Numbered from the stretch's first letter, positions 43,471 to 54,126 are shown. The stretch: 64,000 nucleotides of DNA from Ichthyophis bannanicus (GCA_033557465.1 CM066031.1:1667370800-1667434799), one strand, 5' to 3'. Program-made: numbers and translations. The notes: a model not told the origin generated them from the letters alone.

Positions 43471-44490
43471 CTATACCAGGCACTGCGGTCTGGCTGGCAT
43501 GGTGGAAAGGGCTGGGGGCACTCCTCAGGAACGACCTCAATCTGTACTCAGGTAGGTAAAAGGATCCCCAGCACAGGCTCAGGCACAGAGCACTAGAGTA
43601 CGTGAACTAAACTAAACTAAAACCAAACCAAAATCTAATTAACTGAAACTGAAATTAAAAAGTAACTGCAAATGGCCCCCTAGGAAGAGGCTGCTCTGTC
43701 CTGCATTATTCTCTGGTGGCTGCCTCTCCCAGGCACCCAAAACACAGCAGGGGTCAAACACATGCGGGCCTGAATAAGAAGAAATCGTGCCTAAATGCAG
43801 CAGGGGGAGTTTCCCACACCACTGCAGGCTCCCAAACATGCGGCTGCAGGCCGCTCTCTGTCTCCTCATGTTCTGGCGGCTGCTAGGGGTTCCTGCTGTT
43901 CCTCCCCCACCACTCTTACCTTGGAGCCTCTTTGCCGCATGGATTTTCTACCCCTCACGCTCAGCCTTCCTTCCCGGCTTTGGCGCTGAGGGGGTGACTC
44001 GGGCCTGCCAGCTTTCACTCCTGTCAAACAACTGCAGCAGCTCCTCACCTGATAACGGGTTCGGGAGCAGCCAGAAGTCTCGGACTGAGGAAGGCCCCCC
44101 ACAGAACTCCCCCCTCGAAATCCTGAGGGGACAGGGGGAAGAAGGAATATCCTCCCCTCAGTCCTGTTGTCCCCCGGGTTCTCTCTTTTATTTCAGATTT
44201 TTTTTTTTACACGTCTGCCTTTAAAAACAAAGAAACCTGCACCTTAACAGGGGAAATAAAAGCAAACTTTAACTAAACCTATCTTCTTAGTTGTCTCTTC
44301 AGTGAGTCCAGCACCCTGGCTCACAACCTCCTCCAACCTCTTGGAGACTGAGCTTACTGGGGCTGGGGGGTGGTGCCAGCTGCATATGTACACTAGTGTC
44401 ATCAAAAAGATGACATGCTCAGTCTCCAAGCTGCTGGGGGAGGTGCACTACCCAGAGGTGCAGGACTGGACTGGAGGGACGATAAGGAAA
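43471..44490. other. DIRS-3 gag-side leader and terminal inverted repeat
   Basis: GC-rich with short open frames on both strands and no supported gene. 44300-44490 mirrors 38640-38760: acactagtgtcatcaaaaag and ggaggtgcactacccagagg are inverted partners of the left end. Confidence 0.6.
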
Positions 44491-44978
44491 AGTGTTTATA
44501 AAAGAGGGAAGGCAGCTTATATTCACAACAGGCAACCAGCCCAATGCAACTTTTCATCATCACTACCAAAATCCCTGTTGCACCAGTAAGCTCCAATTTG
44601 TCTGATAAATAGCTTTGGGTTTTTTTTGTTTTGTATTACAAGTGAGTTGACTGTATCTATATAAGGAAGTTTCTGTCAAAATCTGTTGTATTTATTTATT
44701 TATTTAAACGTTTTTCTATACCACTTTATCCTAAGGTTAAAGCGGTTTGCATTGTAACAGAACATTATACATTAAACGGGGAAGTCAATTTGGAGATAAC
44801 ATTGAACATTTGCTTTAGTTTAGGACTTTTTCATTATTTGAACATTTCTATTTGCCATGCATGTTTTGAAATAGTATTGTGTACACACAAATAGTGCAAT
44901 TTCTTTAAAGTAAACCAAAAGGCTTACTTAGCAGCTCACAAGCAAATTGATAAACCAATAGCTCAGGCACCCACCTAC
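44491..44978. repeat. right inverted repeat, LINE-like tail, intron
   Basis: 44586-44690 is the inverted partner of the repeat left of DIRS-3. 44694-44760 (atttatttatttatttaaac then aaagcggtttgcattgtaac) is an L2/SINE-type tail on the minus strand. The rest up to the exon donor is unclassified intronic DNA. Confidence 0.55.
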
Positions 44979-45173
44979 CTGTTCATATGCTCTGTTGTCC
45001 AATTCTACCATCTTTGTCCAAGCATTAAGAAGAAGAGTGAGGGCATGTTCTTCAGCAGAGTCAAAAAGATCATCAAAGGGTGGATCAAGTTCATGATAAA
45101 TTTCTGATTTTACTGTCTGCGGTACACCAATATCCATAGTAGTACCAGGACCAAGATATGTGGCATAAAGGAA
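44979..45173 (-). CDS. internal exon of a host gene, part of an RGS-type domain
   Basis: Read on the minus strand this 195-bp block is bounded by a pyrimidine tract plus acceptor (gtcttttttctag) and a consensus donor (cag|gtaggt). It is exactly 65 codons in phase 0-0 with no stop. The product reads FLYATYLGPGTTMDIGVP, then SEIYHELDPP, FDDLFDSAEEHALTLLLNAW and ends RAYEQ. The pattern matches the middle helices of an RGS domain (YLSPG..., V...I...L..P...LFD.A...V..L). RGS domains bind G-alpha subunits or act as scaffolds. The host gene is not resolved; RGS22-, AKAP10- or sorting-nexin-type RGS proteins are possible. No other exon of it was found here. Confidence 0.75.
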
Positions 45174-45587
45174 CTAGAAAAAAGACAAACAATTATGGAA
45201 AACAGACATCACTGACTATGTAATTTTTCTAAGCAATTTAACCATACTGCTTATCTTGTACCTCTTGATGATATAATGCACTTATGGTATTTGACTTATT
45301 AAATTCAGAAGTTTAACTAGGTTATCAGTATGTGGTATTGATTTTACAAATAACTGGAATTAGCATAAAGAAGCTAATGAGAGAATGTATACATTTAGGG
45401 AGTCATTTTACAAGAGGGCTTTTATAAAATTGCATCATCAAATGTGCACCTAAAAGTATGCACACTGAAAAGATCGCACATACTTAGTGCAGTCTACACA
45501 GGTTTTCACAGCAGTGTAGTTTAGGCAGAATGGAGATGAACTTGTGACATAGACTATGCCTGCACTATATGGATAGTGCCGAGGTGG
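45174..45587. other. intronic DNA and dispersed-repeat fragment
   Basis: Mostly A/T-rich and unclassified. 45550-45587 (agactatgcctgcactatatggatagtgccgag region) is a copy of the repeat that CR1-2 interrupts near 51740, here without the CR1. Confidence 0.55.
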
Positions 45588-47122
45588 TATATTCCCCAGT
45601 TTGTCCTGTACCCAGATTTCTAAGTCAGATGTTTGGAGCCAGACAATTCTACGTGCACCTATGGCAATAGCAGAGGTTCTGCTTATGCATTCAAAGCAGT
45701 CAAAGGCTGCACGATTCACAAACTTAGAAACATCCTGAGCATGTTTAACAAGAGTAAGATAAAAATCTTGCCTCTTATCATCAGGAAGGAGAGGGCTCAT
45801 AAGCTCTAAGTCTCCTGTGACTTCCTTAAGGAACATTCCCATATACAAGATATAGGAACTGATCCTAACAGAAAGCATGGAAGGCATCCAAAGGCATCAA
45901 GAGTCCTACACTCACGTCCTGGAGGATTAGATGCATGCCTTTTTGCACTCTTCATCCGTCTCATGGCTGATTCCACCACCATGGAATGGTGTGGTAATTG
46001 ATTCTTCTGAAACCCAGGACAAGGAGGAATTCGATACAAGGTGTCGAGTCTTCGAGAATGAGGAGATTTGGTTAGAGGTGTTTCCCACATCCTTAACATA
46101 AGATCATGCAAGATCTCATGAATAGGTAAGGTAGCTGCCTCCTTGGGAGCTTTAGGGTATTGTAGGATTTCTAATTCCTTTGCCCTAGGCTCTTTTTCAG
46201 GAGCCACTGTGATGGAAAGACCTCGGGCCACATCTTGGATAAAATCCTGAAAGGACATATCCTCTGGTGGAGACATCCTATGCTGAGGAGAAGAGGAATC
46301 CTCAGGAAGAAGTACTCTGGTATCGGCAGAGCCTTCGGAGTCTTCAGACTCATCCGAGGATTCAAAGTATCTCCAATCCGGGTGTTCGTGCAATGCACGG
46401 TACCGGTACCAATCGAAGTCGGCATCGGAGTGGTCTGGTACCGACTTGTTGATGCCGGATAGAGATGCATGACTCGGTCCCGATAGAAGACCTGCCGATG
46501 TTGATGCAGTCAGTGCCGGTACTGGAGTCGATGCCAGTACCGGTTGAATTGTCTGAAGCGGTTTCAGGGGCATCGAGGCCGCGAGAAGAGCCGCCAGACT
46601 GCATTCAATAGCCAAGAATCTCTGGTCTATCGATGCTGCCGATGCTTGGGCATCGGTGCCGGTTAAAGCGGCCGGAACCCCAGAGCATGGCACCAGTAGT
46701 TCTGCTGAGGTTGAAGCCTCGAGAACATCCTGGAGCCCCGTTAGTGATTTGGAAGCCAAAGCCTCCCGCTGGGGCAATTTTGCCAGTGAAAGTCCCTCAA
46801 GGGCAATGCCAGAGGCATCTCAATGTTTAGAAGGAGATCTACCCTTTGAGGACCAGCTAGATTTATGTTTAGTTACCTGAGATCCATGGGAGGAGGATGA
46901 AGCCCTAGAGGACGTTGATGCCACGGAGGCTGCATCGGAGGGAAAAAGGGTGCTGAGCTTAGCAGCTCGGTTTTGCCGGCCCCTTTTTGACATCATTCCA
47001 CAGGCAACACACTCTGAAATAGAGTGGTCAGGACCTAAACATTGGAGGCACCACTCATGGGTGTCGGTGACGGAGATGGTACCGCCACACTTAGAACACT
47101 TTTTAAAACCCGAAGCGGGTTT
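45588..47122 (-). pseudogene. DIRS-4 gag-like ORF (truncated)
   Basis: Starts MEKPASGFKKC at about 47122 with the Cys-rich block CLQCLGPDHSISECVAC. The middle (46777-45806) has SPPEDMSFQDFIQDVARG and ELEILQYPKAPKEAATL. 45887-45588 has YILYMGMFLKEVT, AIAIGARRIVWLQTSD and WVQDKLGNIPP, where it ends. It aligns to DIRS-1 gag throughout. Breaks occur near 46815 and at about 45880. Confidence 0.82.
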
Positions 47123-47513
47123 TTCCATTTTGAGGGAAAAACTTGGGCCTAGTGCCCAAAATGGCACCCGAGAAGAAAATTACTGGAGAAAGACTCCAGA
47201 AACAAAGTTGTTTTTTTTTAGAAAAAAAGAACCGGCGGTACCGGTATAGCGTCGAGGGAAGGAAGACGCGACCACAAAAAAGAAGTATAAGAAGGGAATT
47301 TTTCTGCGGTGAGAGGATATGCGACCTGTCAGCTCCACGGAAAATGAAGAACTGGAGAGGGACAGTTGGGAAAGGTGGGAAGGCAGCACGCAGGTGCTGT
47401 GGGATGCTCCCAAAAGCTTTCCTATTGGACTCCGGGGAGCGTTTCCGCGCAGGCTCTGTCGGTGCCGACGATACCCATATGTGAAGACTACATTCCTGCT
47501 TGTTCCTGGAGAT
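45588..47513 (-). mobile_element. DIRS fragment, copy 4 (DIRS-4), gag end only
   Basis: It keeps the gag-side terminus (47300-47513, ending ctggagat as in DIRS-1) and gag, but stops within gag at about 45588. RT, recombinase, the internal complementary region and the other terminus are absent. Same subfamily as DIRS-1. Confidence 0.85.
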
Positions 47514-47519
47514 AGAGGA

Positions 47520-48820
47520 GATAATGTACTGCTACTTTTATGCTACAAACCCTATATTTAAATCAAGAGGGTATACAAAGAGAATCCACCAAAAACTGGA
47601 AGAAAGAGGAAAATTGCTACAAGAAAAACTGCAAAAGCAACGGATGCAAAATTAAGATCTTTAATTTCACAGATCAAAGTAAAGAAGTATGTGAATGATA
47701 ACATCTTGAATCAACTGAGGGCTTCCATGGAAAAAGAAATACAGGGAGGAGGAGGAAACCTAAGTGAGAGTACCAGAAGAAAGGAATACACATAAAGAGC
47801 AGTTGAGGAGGAGATGGAGCTTAGAGATCTGGAACTGCAGGAGAGTGAGATGACTAAAAGACAGGTCAACAAATCAAATGAACAGGAGGAAGAAAGGGAG
47901 GAGAAAGGGAGGTGGAGGAATTCAAGATTAAACTCCTGGTCCACATGGAAAAAGATGAATATGCTGGGTTCCAGGCAAGAGAAAGAGTACCCAAGTTAAA
48001 TTTAACACCTAGGGTTAAAAGTATGATAATTAAGAGGAACAAAGACATATCCTGTATAAAGGGATCATTTATTGACATCACCGAAATAAATAAATAAATC
48101 AAATACAATATTGTGCAGCTAAAATTACAACTGCAAGAATACTACCAACTAAAATGCAGGGCCAGAAGAAAAAGAGAACAGTTAACAGTTCCTCCTTGGA
48201 AAAAGCACATAGAAGATAAAATACAATCACTACATGCAGAGGTATCCCTGATAGATGGGTATCTAAAAGGATTAAGATCATTAAAGATACTGAGGAATAT
48301 CCAAGACACCAAGCTGAAGCATGCTGCATTAACAGAAAAGACCTAAAATTTCTATGTTCCAACAAGAATTTGAAAGTAGCAACAGAAGCACAAAAACTGC
48401 GAAGACATGAAGAAATCAGAAAATAAAGATATCAAAATAAACTATTTAGAGAGAACCCAAAACAGTTCTTCAGGGAATTGGGAAAGAGCATTAATATGGT
48501 GAAAATACCACCAACCAAAGCTGGAACAGAAACCTTCTGGAGAAGCCTATATAAGAACCCCATAGGGAAAAATCAAGAGGCAGAATGGTTACCCTGCATA
48601 TAGGAACATTTAGAAAATTCAAACATCAGACCTATGGAATGGCCTGTTGAAACAACAAAAGAGTGGGTATGTAGGTTAAAACAAGCCTCCAACTAGAAGA
48701 GCCCTGGCCTAGATAGAATGCCCATCTTTTGTGTAATTTACTTCTGTGTCTTGTGTCTCTACAGGTGAACCATCATTGGCTGCTGCTGCTCCTGCTACCT
48801 ACTCTGATTAGCAGCTGGAA
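47520..48820 (+). pseudogene. degenerate LINE pol fragment
   Basis: A Lys/Glu-rich, broken coding relic. Short frames read ENPKQFFRELGKS at about 48450 and SPGLDRMPIFCV at about 48710, resembling the pre-RT linker of LINE polymerases (family APGPDGVP). The first 80 bp (gagataatgtactgctac to caaagagaatccacc) recur at 54040-54115. The clade is not determined. It is cut by the hAT insertion after 48820. Confidence 0.5.
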
Positions 48821-48934
48821 GTGCTGCCACCAGGGCCGGATTTACGTATACGCCATGTACGCCATGGCGTAGGGCCCACAACCGGCAGGGGCCCCCAAAA
48901 AATAGAACCAGGTTTTTTTTTTCAACTCGATTAA

Positions 48935-49682
48935 AAAAAAAATCTGGTGGCTGCCGCCGCGGGGCCCCCTCTGCTGCCGCGGGGGCCCCGTCTACAAGCT
49001 GGGCTGGGCTGGGCTGGTCTGGTCTGGTCGGGTCTCGTCTCCCTCCCTCCCGGCTGCGAGAGACGCGAAGATAGAGCGTCTCCTCGCGTCTGTGTTAAGC
49101 CCGCAGGGGCTGATGGGATTTCCCATCAGCCCCTGCGGGCTTAACACAGACGCGAGGAGACGCTCTCCCTTCGCGTCTCTCGCAGCCTGCAGCGAGGGAG
49201 GGAGAGAGACCCGACCGGACCCGACCCGACCGGACCAGACCAGCTTGTAGACGGGGCCCCCGCGGCAGCAGAGGGGCCCCGCGGCGGCAGCCACCAGGTT
49301 TTTTTTTAATTAAATTTTACTTTAGGCCGGGGGGGGGTAGGAGTCCTACCCCCCCCCGGCCTAAAGTAAAATTTAATTTAAAAAAAAAACCTGGTGGCTG
49401 CCGCCGCGGGGCCCCCTCTGCTGCCGCGGGGGCCCCGTCTACAAGCTGGTCGGGTCCGGTCGGGTCGGGTCCGGTCGGGTCTCTCTCCCTCCCTCCCTCG
49501 CTGCAGGCTGCGAGAGACGCGAAGATGCGTCTCTCGCAGCCTGCAGCCTGCAGCGAGGGAGGGAGAGAGACCCGACCGGACCGGACCCGACCCGACCGGA
49601 CCCGACCCGACCAGCTTGTAGACGGGGCCCCCGCGGCGGCAGCCACCAGGTTTTTTTTTTAATTAAATTTTACTTTAGGCCG
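48935..49682. repeat. three chained GC-rich palindromes inside hAT
   Basis: Palindrome A is centred at about 49119 (gatgggatttcccatc), B at about 49344 (taggagtccta) and C at about 49528 (gcgagagacgc / gcgtctctcgc). Arms are 115-185 bp and share the words tggtggctgccgccgcgggg and ccgtctacaagctgg, so arm 2 of A also pairs with arm 1 of B, and so on. Open frames through it (for example 48947-49144 and 49394-49621) repeat the same peptide on both strands and are artefacts. Confidence 0.88.
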
Positions 49683-50500
49683 GGGGGGGGGTAGGACTGG
49701 TAATGGGCTATGGGGGGGGGTAGGACTGGTAATGGGCTATTGGGGGGGCTGGGGCTGGAAATGGACTGGGGGGGGTAGGGCTGGTAATGGGCTATTGGGG
49801 GGCTGGGGCTGGAAATGGGCTGGGCTGGGGGGGGTTAAGGCTAGAGGTGGGCTGATGGGGTTAGGACTGGTAATGGACTGTGGGCTGTTGGGGGGGCTTA
49901 GAACTGGCAATGGGCTTTGGGGGGGTTAAGACTGGTAATGGGCTGTGGGCTGATGGGGGCTGTCTGGTAATGGGCTATGGGGGGGGGGCTAGGACTGGAA
50001 ATGGGCTGGGGGGTTAAGACTGGAGGTGGGCTGATGGGGTTAGGACTGGTAATGGGCTGTTGGGGGGGGGTTAGAACTGGTAATGGGCTTTGGGGGGGTT
50101 AAGACTGGTAATGGGCTGTGGGCTGATGGGGGTTGTCTGGTAATGGGCTATGGGGGGCTAGGACTGGAAATGGGCTGGGGGGTTACAACTGGAGGTGGGA
50201 TGATGGGGTTAGGACTGGTAATGGGCTGTGGGCTGATGGGGGGGGGTAGGACTGGCAATGGGCTATGGGGGGCTGACTGGAAATGGGTTGATGGGGTTAG
50301 GACTGGAAGTGGGCTGATGGGGGGTTAGGACTGGTAATGGGTTATAGGGGGGGCTTAAACTGAAAATGGGGTGATGGGGGGTTAAGGACTGAAAATGGGG
50401 TGATGGGGGGTTAAGGACTGTAAGTGGGGTGATGGGGGGGCTAGGACTGGAAATGGGCTGATGGATGGCTAGGACTGGAAATGGGCTGATGCAGGGACTA
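49683..50500. repeat. G-rich minisatellite inside hAT
   Basis: Units of about 30-40 bp built from ggactggtaatgggct and ggggttagg words, with many runs of 5-9 G on the plus strand. Four-run clusters occur throughout, so G-quadruplex formation is plausible. Open frames through it are Gly/Trp repeats and not genes. Confidence 0.85.
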
Positions 50501-51565
50501 GAAGGGAATGGATGCTGGGTGAGGCTGGAACTAGAAGGGAGCTGATGTTGGGGGAGGATTAGAATGGGATGGGGCTGGAAGAGTAAAATGGAGAAGGGAA
50601 AAATATTTTGTGTGGGAGGGATAAAAAATCTACAATTGGCCGGGTATTGGGAGAGTAAGTGGGGATTGAGGATGGAGGGGTAAAATTTGAGTGGATGAAA
50701 TAGGAATGAGGAAAGAGCAAAAGGAGAAAGATTAGTATGTTAAAGCAGATGGAAAAAATCTAGAAGAGAGAAGAAAGGACAAATGGACAGCAGACGATGG
50801 AGAGTTAGCAGAAGACACGAAGAAACCAGAAGAAAGTGGCTGGAGCAATTGCAGCTGAAAAAAATGCACAAAAGGTAGAAAAATATCTCTTTATTTTGAA
50901 TTTATTAATTGGAATATGTCAGCTCTGGTAAATGTGCATCATTAACATCTGTGCTTTGTTTAGTACAAGAGCAAATTAATGTATTGTTTTATTTCTACAG
51001 TGTTGTACATTCCAAGTTAGGCTTTTGGGATTCCCAGTTTAATTATTGTCTTCCTATTTCTAAATTGTGATTACTTGTTTGGTGATGGTCTATGTTCTGC
51101 ATGTGTAACTGAGCTGAGGTGTTCTGTTTATATAATTCCTATTTGACATTGCCACTTGTTCTCTTTCCCCAGTAGGTCATGTATTGTTGTTCTCTGAAAT
51201 GTATTGGTTTAATATTTGCAGTGTTGCCTTTTGATTGGTAGAGTATGGTGCTTTGTGAGTCCTGGTAGTGCTGTTAGGATACGGCGGGTTTACTATGGGC
51301 AGTGTTTGTAGTAGTTCCTAATGTGTCTGGCAGTTGGCACTGGATTATAGTAATGTAGAAATCTTTTAGTCTTTCTTTATCCATACACTCATTAAGAGGC
51401 ATGTTTACTAAAAGTTAGTATATGGTAACATTATGCAAATATTTATGCAAATGAGGCCCCTTATGCAAATGAGGTCCGCACCCCCCTTGGGCCGCCCCTG
51501 CTGGGGGCCCACAATTTTTGTTGGCGTAGGGCCTCACTCAAGGTAAATCCGGCCCTGGCTGCCAC

Positions 51566-51745
51566 CATTGTCTTGCCCACTCACGCAAGTAGGAAGTGAT
51601 GTCCTCTAGTCCCCCTTTACTATTTAAAAGTCCCAAGTTATGTGGATTTTATCCAGATTGTTATCTGGATAGTGGCACTGAAAACTGCCCATATCCAGAT
51701 AACTGCTGACTCTGCCTCAGCTCTGCCCATAGACTATACCTGCAC
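51566..51745. repeat. dispersed repeat, left of CR1-2
   Basis: gataactgctgactctgcct to agactatacctgcac. It resumes after CR1-2 as tatatggatagtgccaaggt. A copy at 45550-45587 shows the uninterrupted sequence. Confidence 0.65.
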
Positions 51746-53160
51746 ATGTGGTGCCTTTACACAAAAGCGGAAGTAAGGATGTGGTTGAAAACTACAGGCC
51801 GGTTAGTTTAACTTCGGTGGTGAGTAAATTATTGGAAACGCTGCTGAAAGAGAAAATAGTGAGGTTTCTGGAGTCCGGCGGATTACAGGATCCGAGGCAG
51901 CATGGATTCACCAGAGGCAGGTCTTGTCAGACAAATCTGATCGATTTCTTTGACTGGGTGACCAGGGAGTTGGACCGGGGGAGAGCTCTAGATGTGGTGT
52001 ATTTAGATTTCAGTAAAGCCTTTGACACTGTTCCTCACAGGCGACTTATAAACAAACTGAGCACCCTAGGGATGGACCCTAAAGTTACTGCTTGGGTTAG
52101 AAATTGGTTGGGTGGGAGGCGACAAAGAGTACAAGTAAATGGAGCTCACTCTGAGGAGAAGGATGTTACCAGTGGTGTGCCCCAGGGATCTGTCCTTGGT
52201 CCGATTCTTTTTAACATCTTTGTTAGTGATATAGCGGAAGGGCTGTCGGGTAAGGTTTGCCTCTTTGCGGATGATACCAAAATCTGTAATAGAGTAGACA
52301 CCCAGGAAGGTGTAGATAACATGAGGAGGGATCTAGCTAAGCTTGAAGAATGGTCTAGAATTTGGCAGCTGGGATTTAATGTTAAAAAATGTAAGGTCAT
52401 GCATTTGGGCTGCAGCAATCCAAGGGAGCAATACAGTATAGGAGGTGAAGTACTTTTGTCCACTAAAGAAGAGCGGGACCTAGGCGTGGTTGTGTCTGAT
52501 GATCTTAAAGTAGCTAAACAGGTAGAAAAGGCGACGGCAAAAGCTAGAAGGATGCTTGGGTGCATACGGAGAGGAATGGCTAGCAGAAAAAAGGAGGTGA
52601 TAATGCCTCTGTATAAGTCTTTGGTGCGACCTCATTTGGGGTATGGTGTGCAATTCTGGAGACCGCACCTTCAAAAGGATGTGAACAGGATGGAGTCGGT
52701 GCAGAGGGTTGCTACTAAAATGATTAATGGGCTTCATTATAAAGCATATGAGGACAGACTTAAGGATCTTAATATGTACACCTTAGAGGAAAGGCGGGAT
52801 AGAGGTGATATGATTGAGATGTTTAAATACCTCCGTGGCATAAATGTTCAGGGAGAGAGCCTCTTTCAATTGAAAGCAAGTTCTGCGACGAGGGGACATG
52901 GGATGAGGGTGAAGGGAGATAGATTCAGGAGTGATATGCGGAAATATTTCTTTACAGAAAGAGTAGTGGATCCGTGGAATAGCCTCCCAGTGGAGGTGGT
53001 AGAGATGAGGACAGTAACTGAATTCAAAAAAGCATGGGACCAACACAGAGGATCTCTAAAGGTAGAAAGTGGACTGTTGTAGTTGTTGTTATGGAAGGAC
53101 AGACTAGATGGGCCTTGTGGTCTTTTTCTGTCATCATGTTTCTATGTTTCTATGTTTCTA
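51746..53160 (+). mobile_element. CR1 LINE, 5'-truncated (CR1-2)
   Basis: The 3' end is three copies of the octamer atgtttct (53136-53159), the CR1 hallmark. The 5' truncation is at about 51746, in the RT domain. The target was the dispersed repeat at cctgcac|tatatgg. It is a different subfamily from CR1-1. Confidence 0.92.
51748..53082 (+). CDS. CR1-2 reverse transcriptase, open but 5'-truncated
   Basis: 444 uninterrupted codons of CR1 [58 protein letters not shown], the catalytic FADD (CLFADDTKI) and the CR1 C-terminal block (RPHLGYGVQFWRPH, KYFFTERVVDPWNSLP). The frame begins without ATG because the endonuclease and the first RT part were never copied. The open frame implies a recent insertion. 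It cannot retrotranspose without an endonuclease. Confidence 0.9.
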   Translation: MVPLHKSGSKDVVENYRPVSLTSVVSKLLETLLKEKIVRFLESGGLQDPRQHGFTRGRSCQTNLIDFFDWVTRELDRGRALDVVYLDFSKAFDTVPHRRLINKLSTLGMDPKVTAWVRNWLGGRRQRVQVNGAHSEEKDVTSGVPQGSVLGPILFNIFVSDIAEGLSGKVCLFADDTKICNRVDTQEGVDNMRRDLAKLEEWSRIWQLGFNVKKCKVMHLGCSNPREQYSIGGEVLLSTKEERDLGVVVSDDLKVAKQVEKATAKARRMLGCIRRGMASRKKEVIMPLYKSLVRPHLGYGVQFWRPHLQKDVNRMESVQRVATKMINGLHYKAYEDRLKDLNMYTLEERRDRGDMIEMFKYLRGINVQGESLFQLKASSATRGHGMRVKGDRFRSDMRKYFFTERVVDPWNSLPVEVVEMRTVTEFKKAWDQHRGSLKVESGLL

Positions 53161-53204
53161 TATGGATAGTGCCAAGGTGGTCAAAGAAAATATTCAGCAG
53201 CACT

Positions 53205-53495
53205 ATTTATTTATTTACATTCTCTTATATACCGTGCTATTCTGCATCAGTGTGGTTTACATTGAACAAACTGAAATTACATTGAACAGGGCATTATAAC
53301 TTGGAGATAGCTATTTTACAGGGAACATGGGCTATGGAGGGTTAAGTGGCTTGCCCAAGACCACAAGGAGCACCTGTGGGACTAGAAACCCCAGTCCTTC
53401 CGGCCCATGGTTGCTGTCCTCTAGTGGGATTTGAACCCCTGACCTTCCGGCCTGAAGTACCTTGCCCCAACCACTAGGCCACTCCTCCACTCCAC
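53205..53495 (-). repeat. tRNA-derived SINE
   Basis: Read on the minus strand, the head has Pol III box A (tggcctagtgg, plus-strand 53471-53482) and box B (ggttcaaatcc, plus 53427-53439). It is followed by a body with cttgggcaagccac, and a tail (plus 53205-53290) of the L2 type seen at 3530. An internal duplication repeats the B-box region (ggactagaaacccc and gggatttgaacccc). Confidence 0.82.
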
Positions 53496-54126
53496 TATCT
53501 AGATAGTGCCACTGAATATCCCTCTCACCTGAACTTATCTGGTTAGCAGATCTTGCTAATTGGATAAGTCCTTTAGAATACAGCCCCCTATATTTGATAA
53601 AATACACGGGTACAAAGGGCAGTACAGCATACAATTCACTAGCTGTGGTTGGTCAATTGCTATCTATCTCTTAGGGGAAGAGAATATAATTCCCTCCCCA
53701 AATCTGGTTGGGTACCTTCATGTGGTGACTCTATTGTACAAAATCTATACTAAACCCCAGCCAGACAACACCACAATTGAAGTATGCTAGGAAAGAAAAA
53801 AAAATATATATACTGGCCGTATGTCACCCAGGATAAAAAGGTGCCCACCCGTAGCCTTCGCACTAGGGCTAATGATGGTGGGAGCTATAGTGCAGACACT
53901 GCAACTGTGGGTAACATCCCTGCCCTATGGATAAAGGCCAGGGTGAGTGTGTTCATGGGCCCACTGAGGAAGGAGATAAACCACAGAAATTAATGAAAAA
54001 GTTAAGAGGATTAACTACGGTTACATGGATTTCTGCAGATAAAGAGGAGATAATCTACTGCTACAAACCCTATATTTAAAACAAGAGGGTATACAAAGAG
54101 AATACACCAAAAACAGAAAGCAAGAG
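53496..54126. repeat. dispersed-repeat fragments
   Basis: 53496-53590 belongs to the repeat family flanking CR1-2 (tagatagtgccactgaatat). 53780-54115 includes the segment shared with 47520 (gagataatctactgctac to gaatacacc). A 69-codon open frame at 53784 has no recognised domain. Confidence 0.5.

Larger units (their letters stand above)
38625..44490 (-). mobile_element. DIRS-type YR retrotransposon, copy 3, divergent lineage (DIRS-3)
   Basis: 5.87 kb. The termini are inverted: agagaaattag / ccagtccagtccca at the left, and aggactggactggagg at the right end (44490). An internal complementary region is at 39101-39196. Minus-strand order: gag remnant (about 42800-42115), RT, RNase H, methyltransferase-like block, recombinase (to about 39300). 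Protein motifs and termini differ clearly from DIRS-1 and -2, so this is a separate family. Coding parts are heavily frameshifted. Confidence 0.88.
48831..51557. mobile_element. non-autonomous hAT-type DNA transposon
   Basis: Terminal inverted repeats cagggccggatttac at 48831 and gtaaatccggccctg ending at 51557. The 8-bp target duplication gctgccac is at 48823-48830 and 51558-51565. Termini and duplication length are those of hAT superfamily elements. The 2.7-kb interior holds no transposase. It holds three chained GC-rich palindromes, a G-rich minisatellite and about 1 kb of A/T-rich DNA (50520-51480). It must rely on a transposase encoded elsewhere. Confidence 0.93.

Noticed and set aside
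48947..49646. Ala/Pro/Arg-rich open frames on both strands
   Set aside because: They arise from the palindrome arms and repeat the same peptide on both strands; no transposase motif.
49732..50328. Gly/Trp-rich open frames
   Set aside because: Translation of the G-rich minisatellite.
53784..53993. 69-codon open frame as a gene
   Set aside because: Lies in repeat-derived DNA shared in part with 47520; no domain or splice support.
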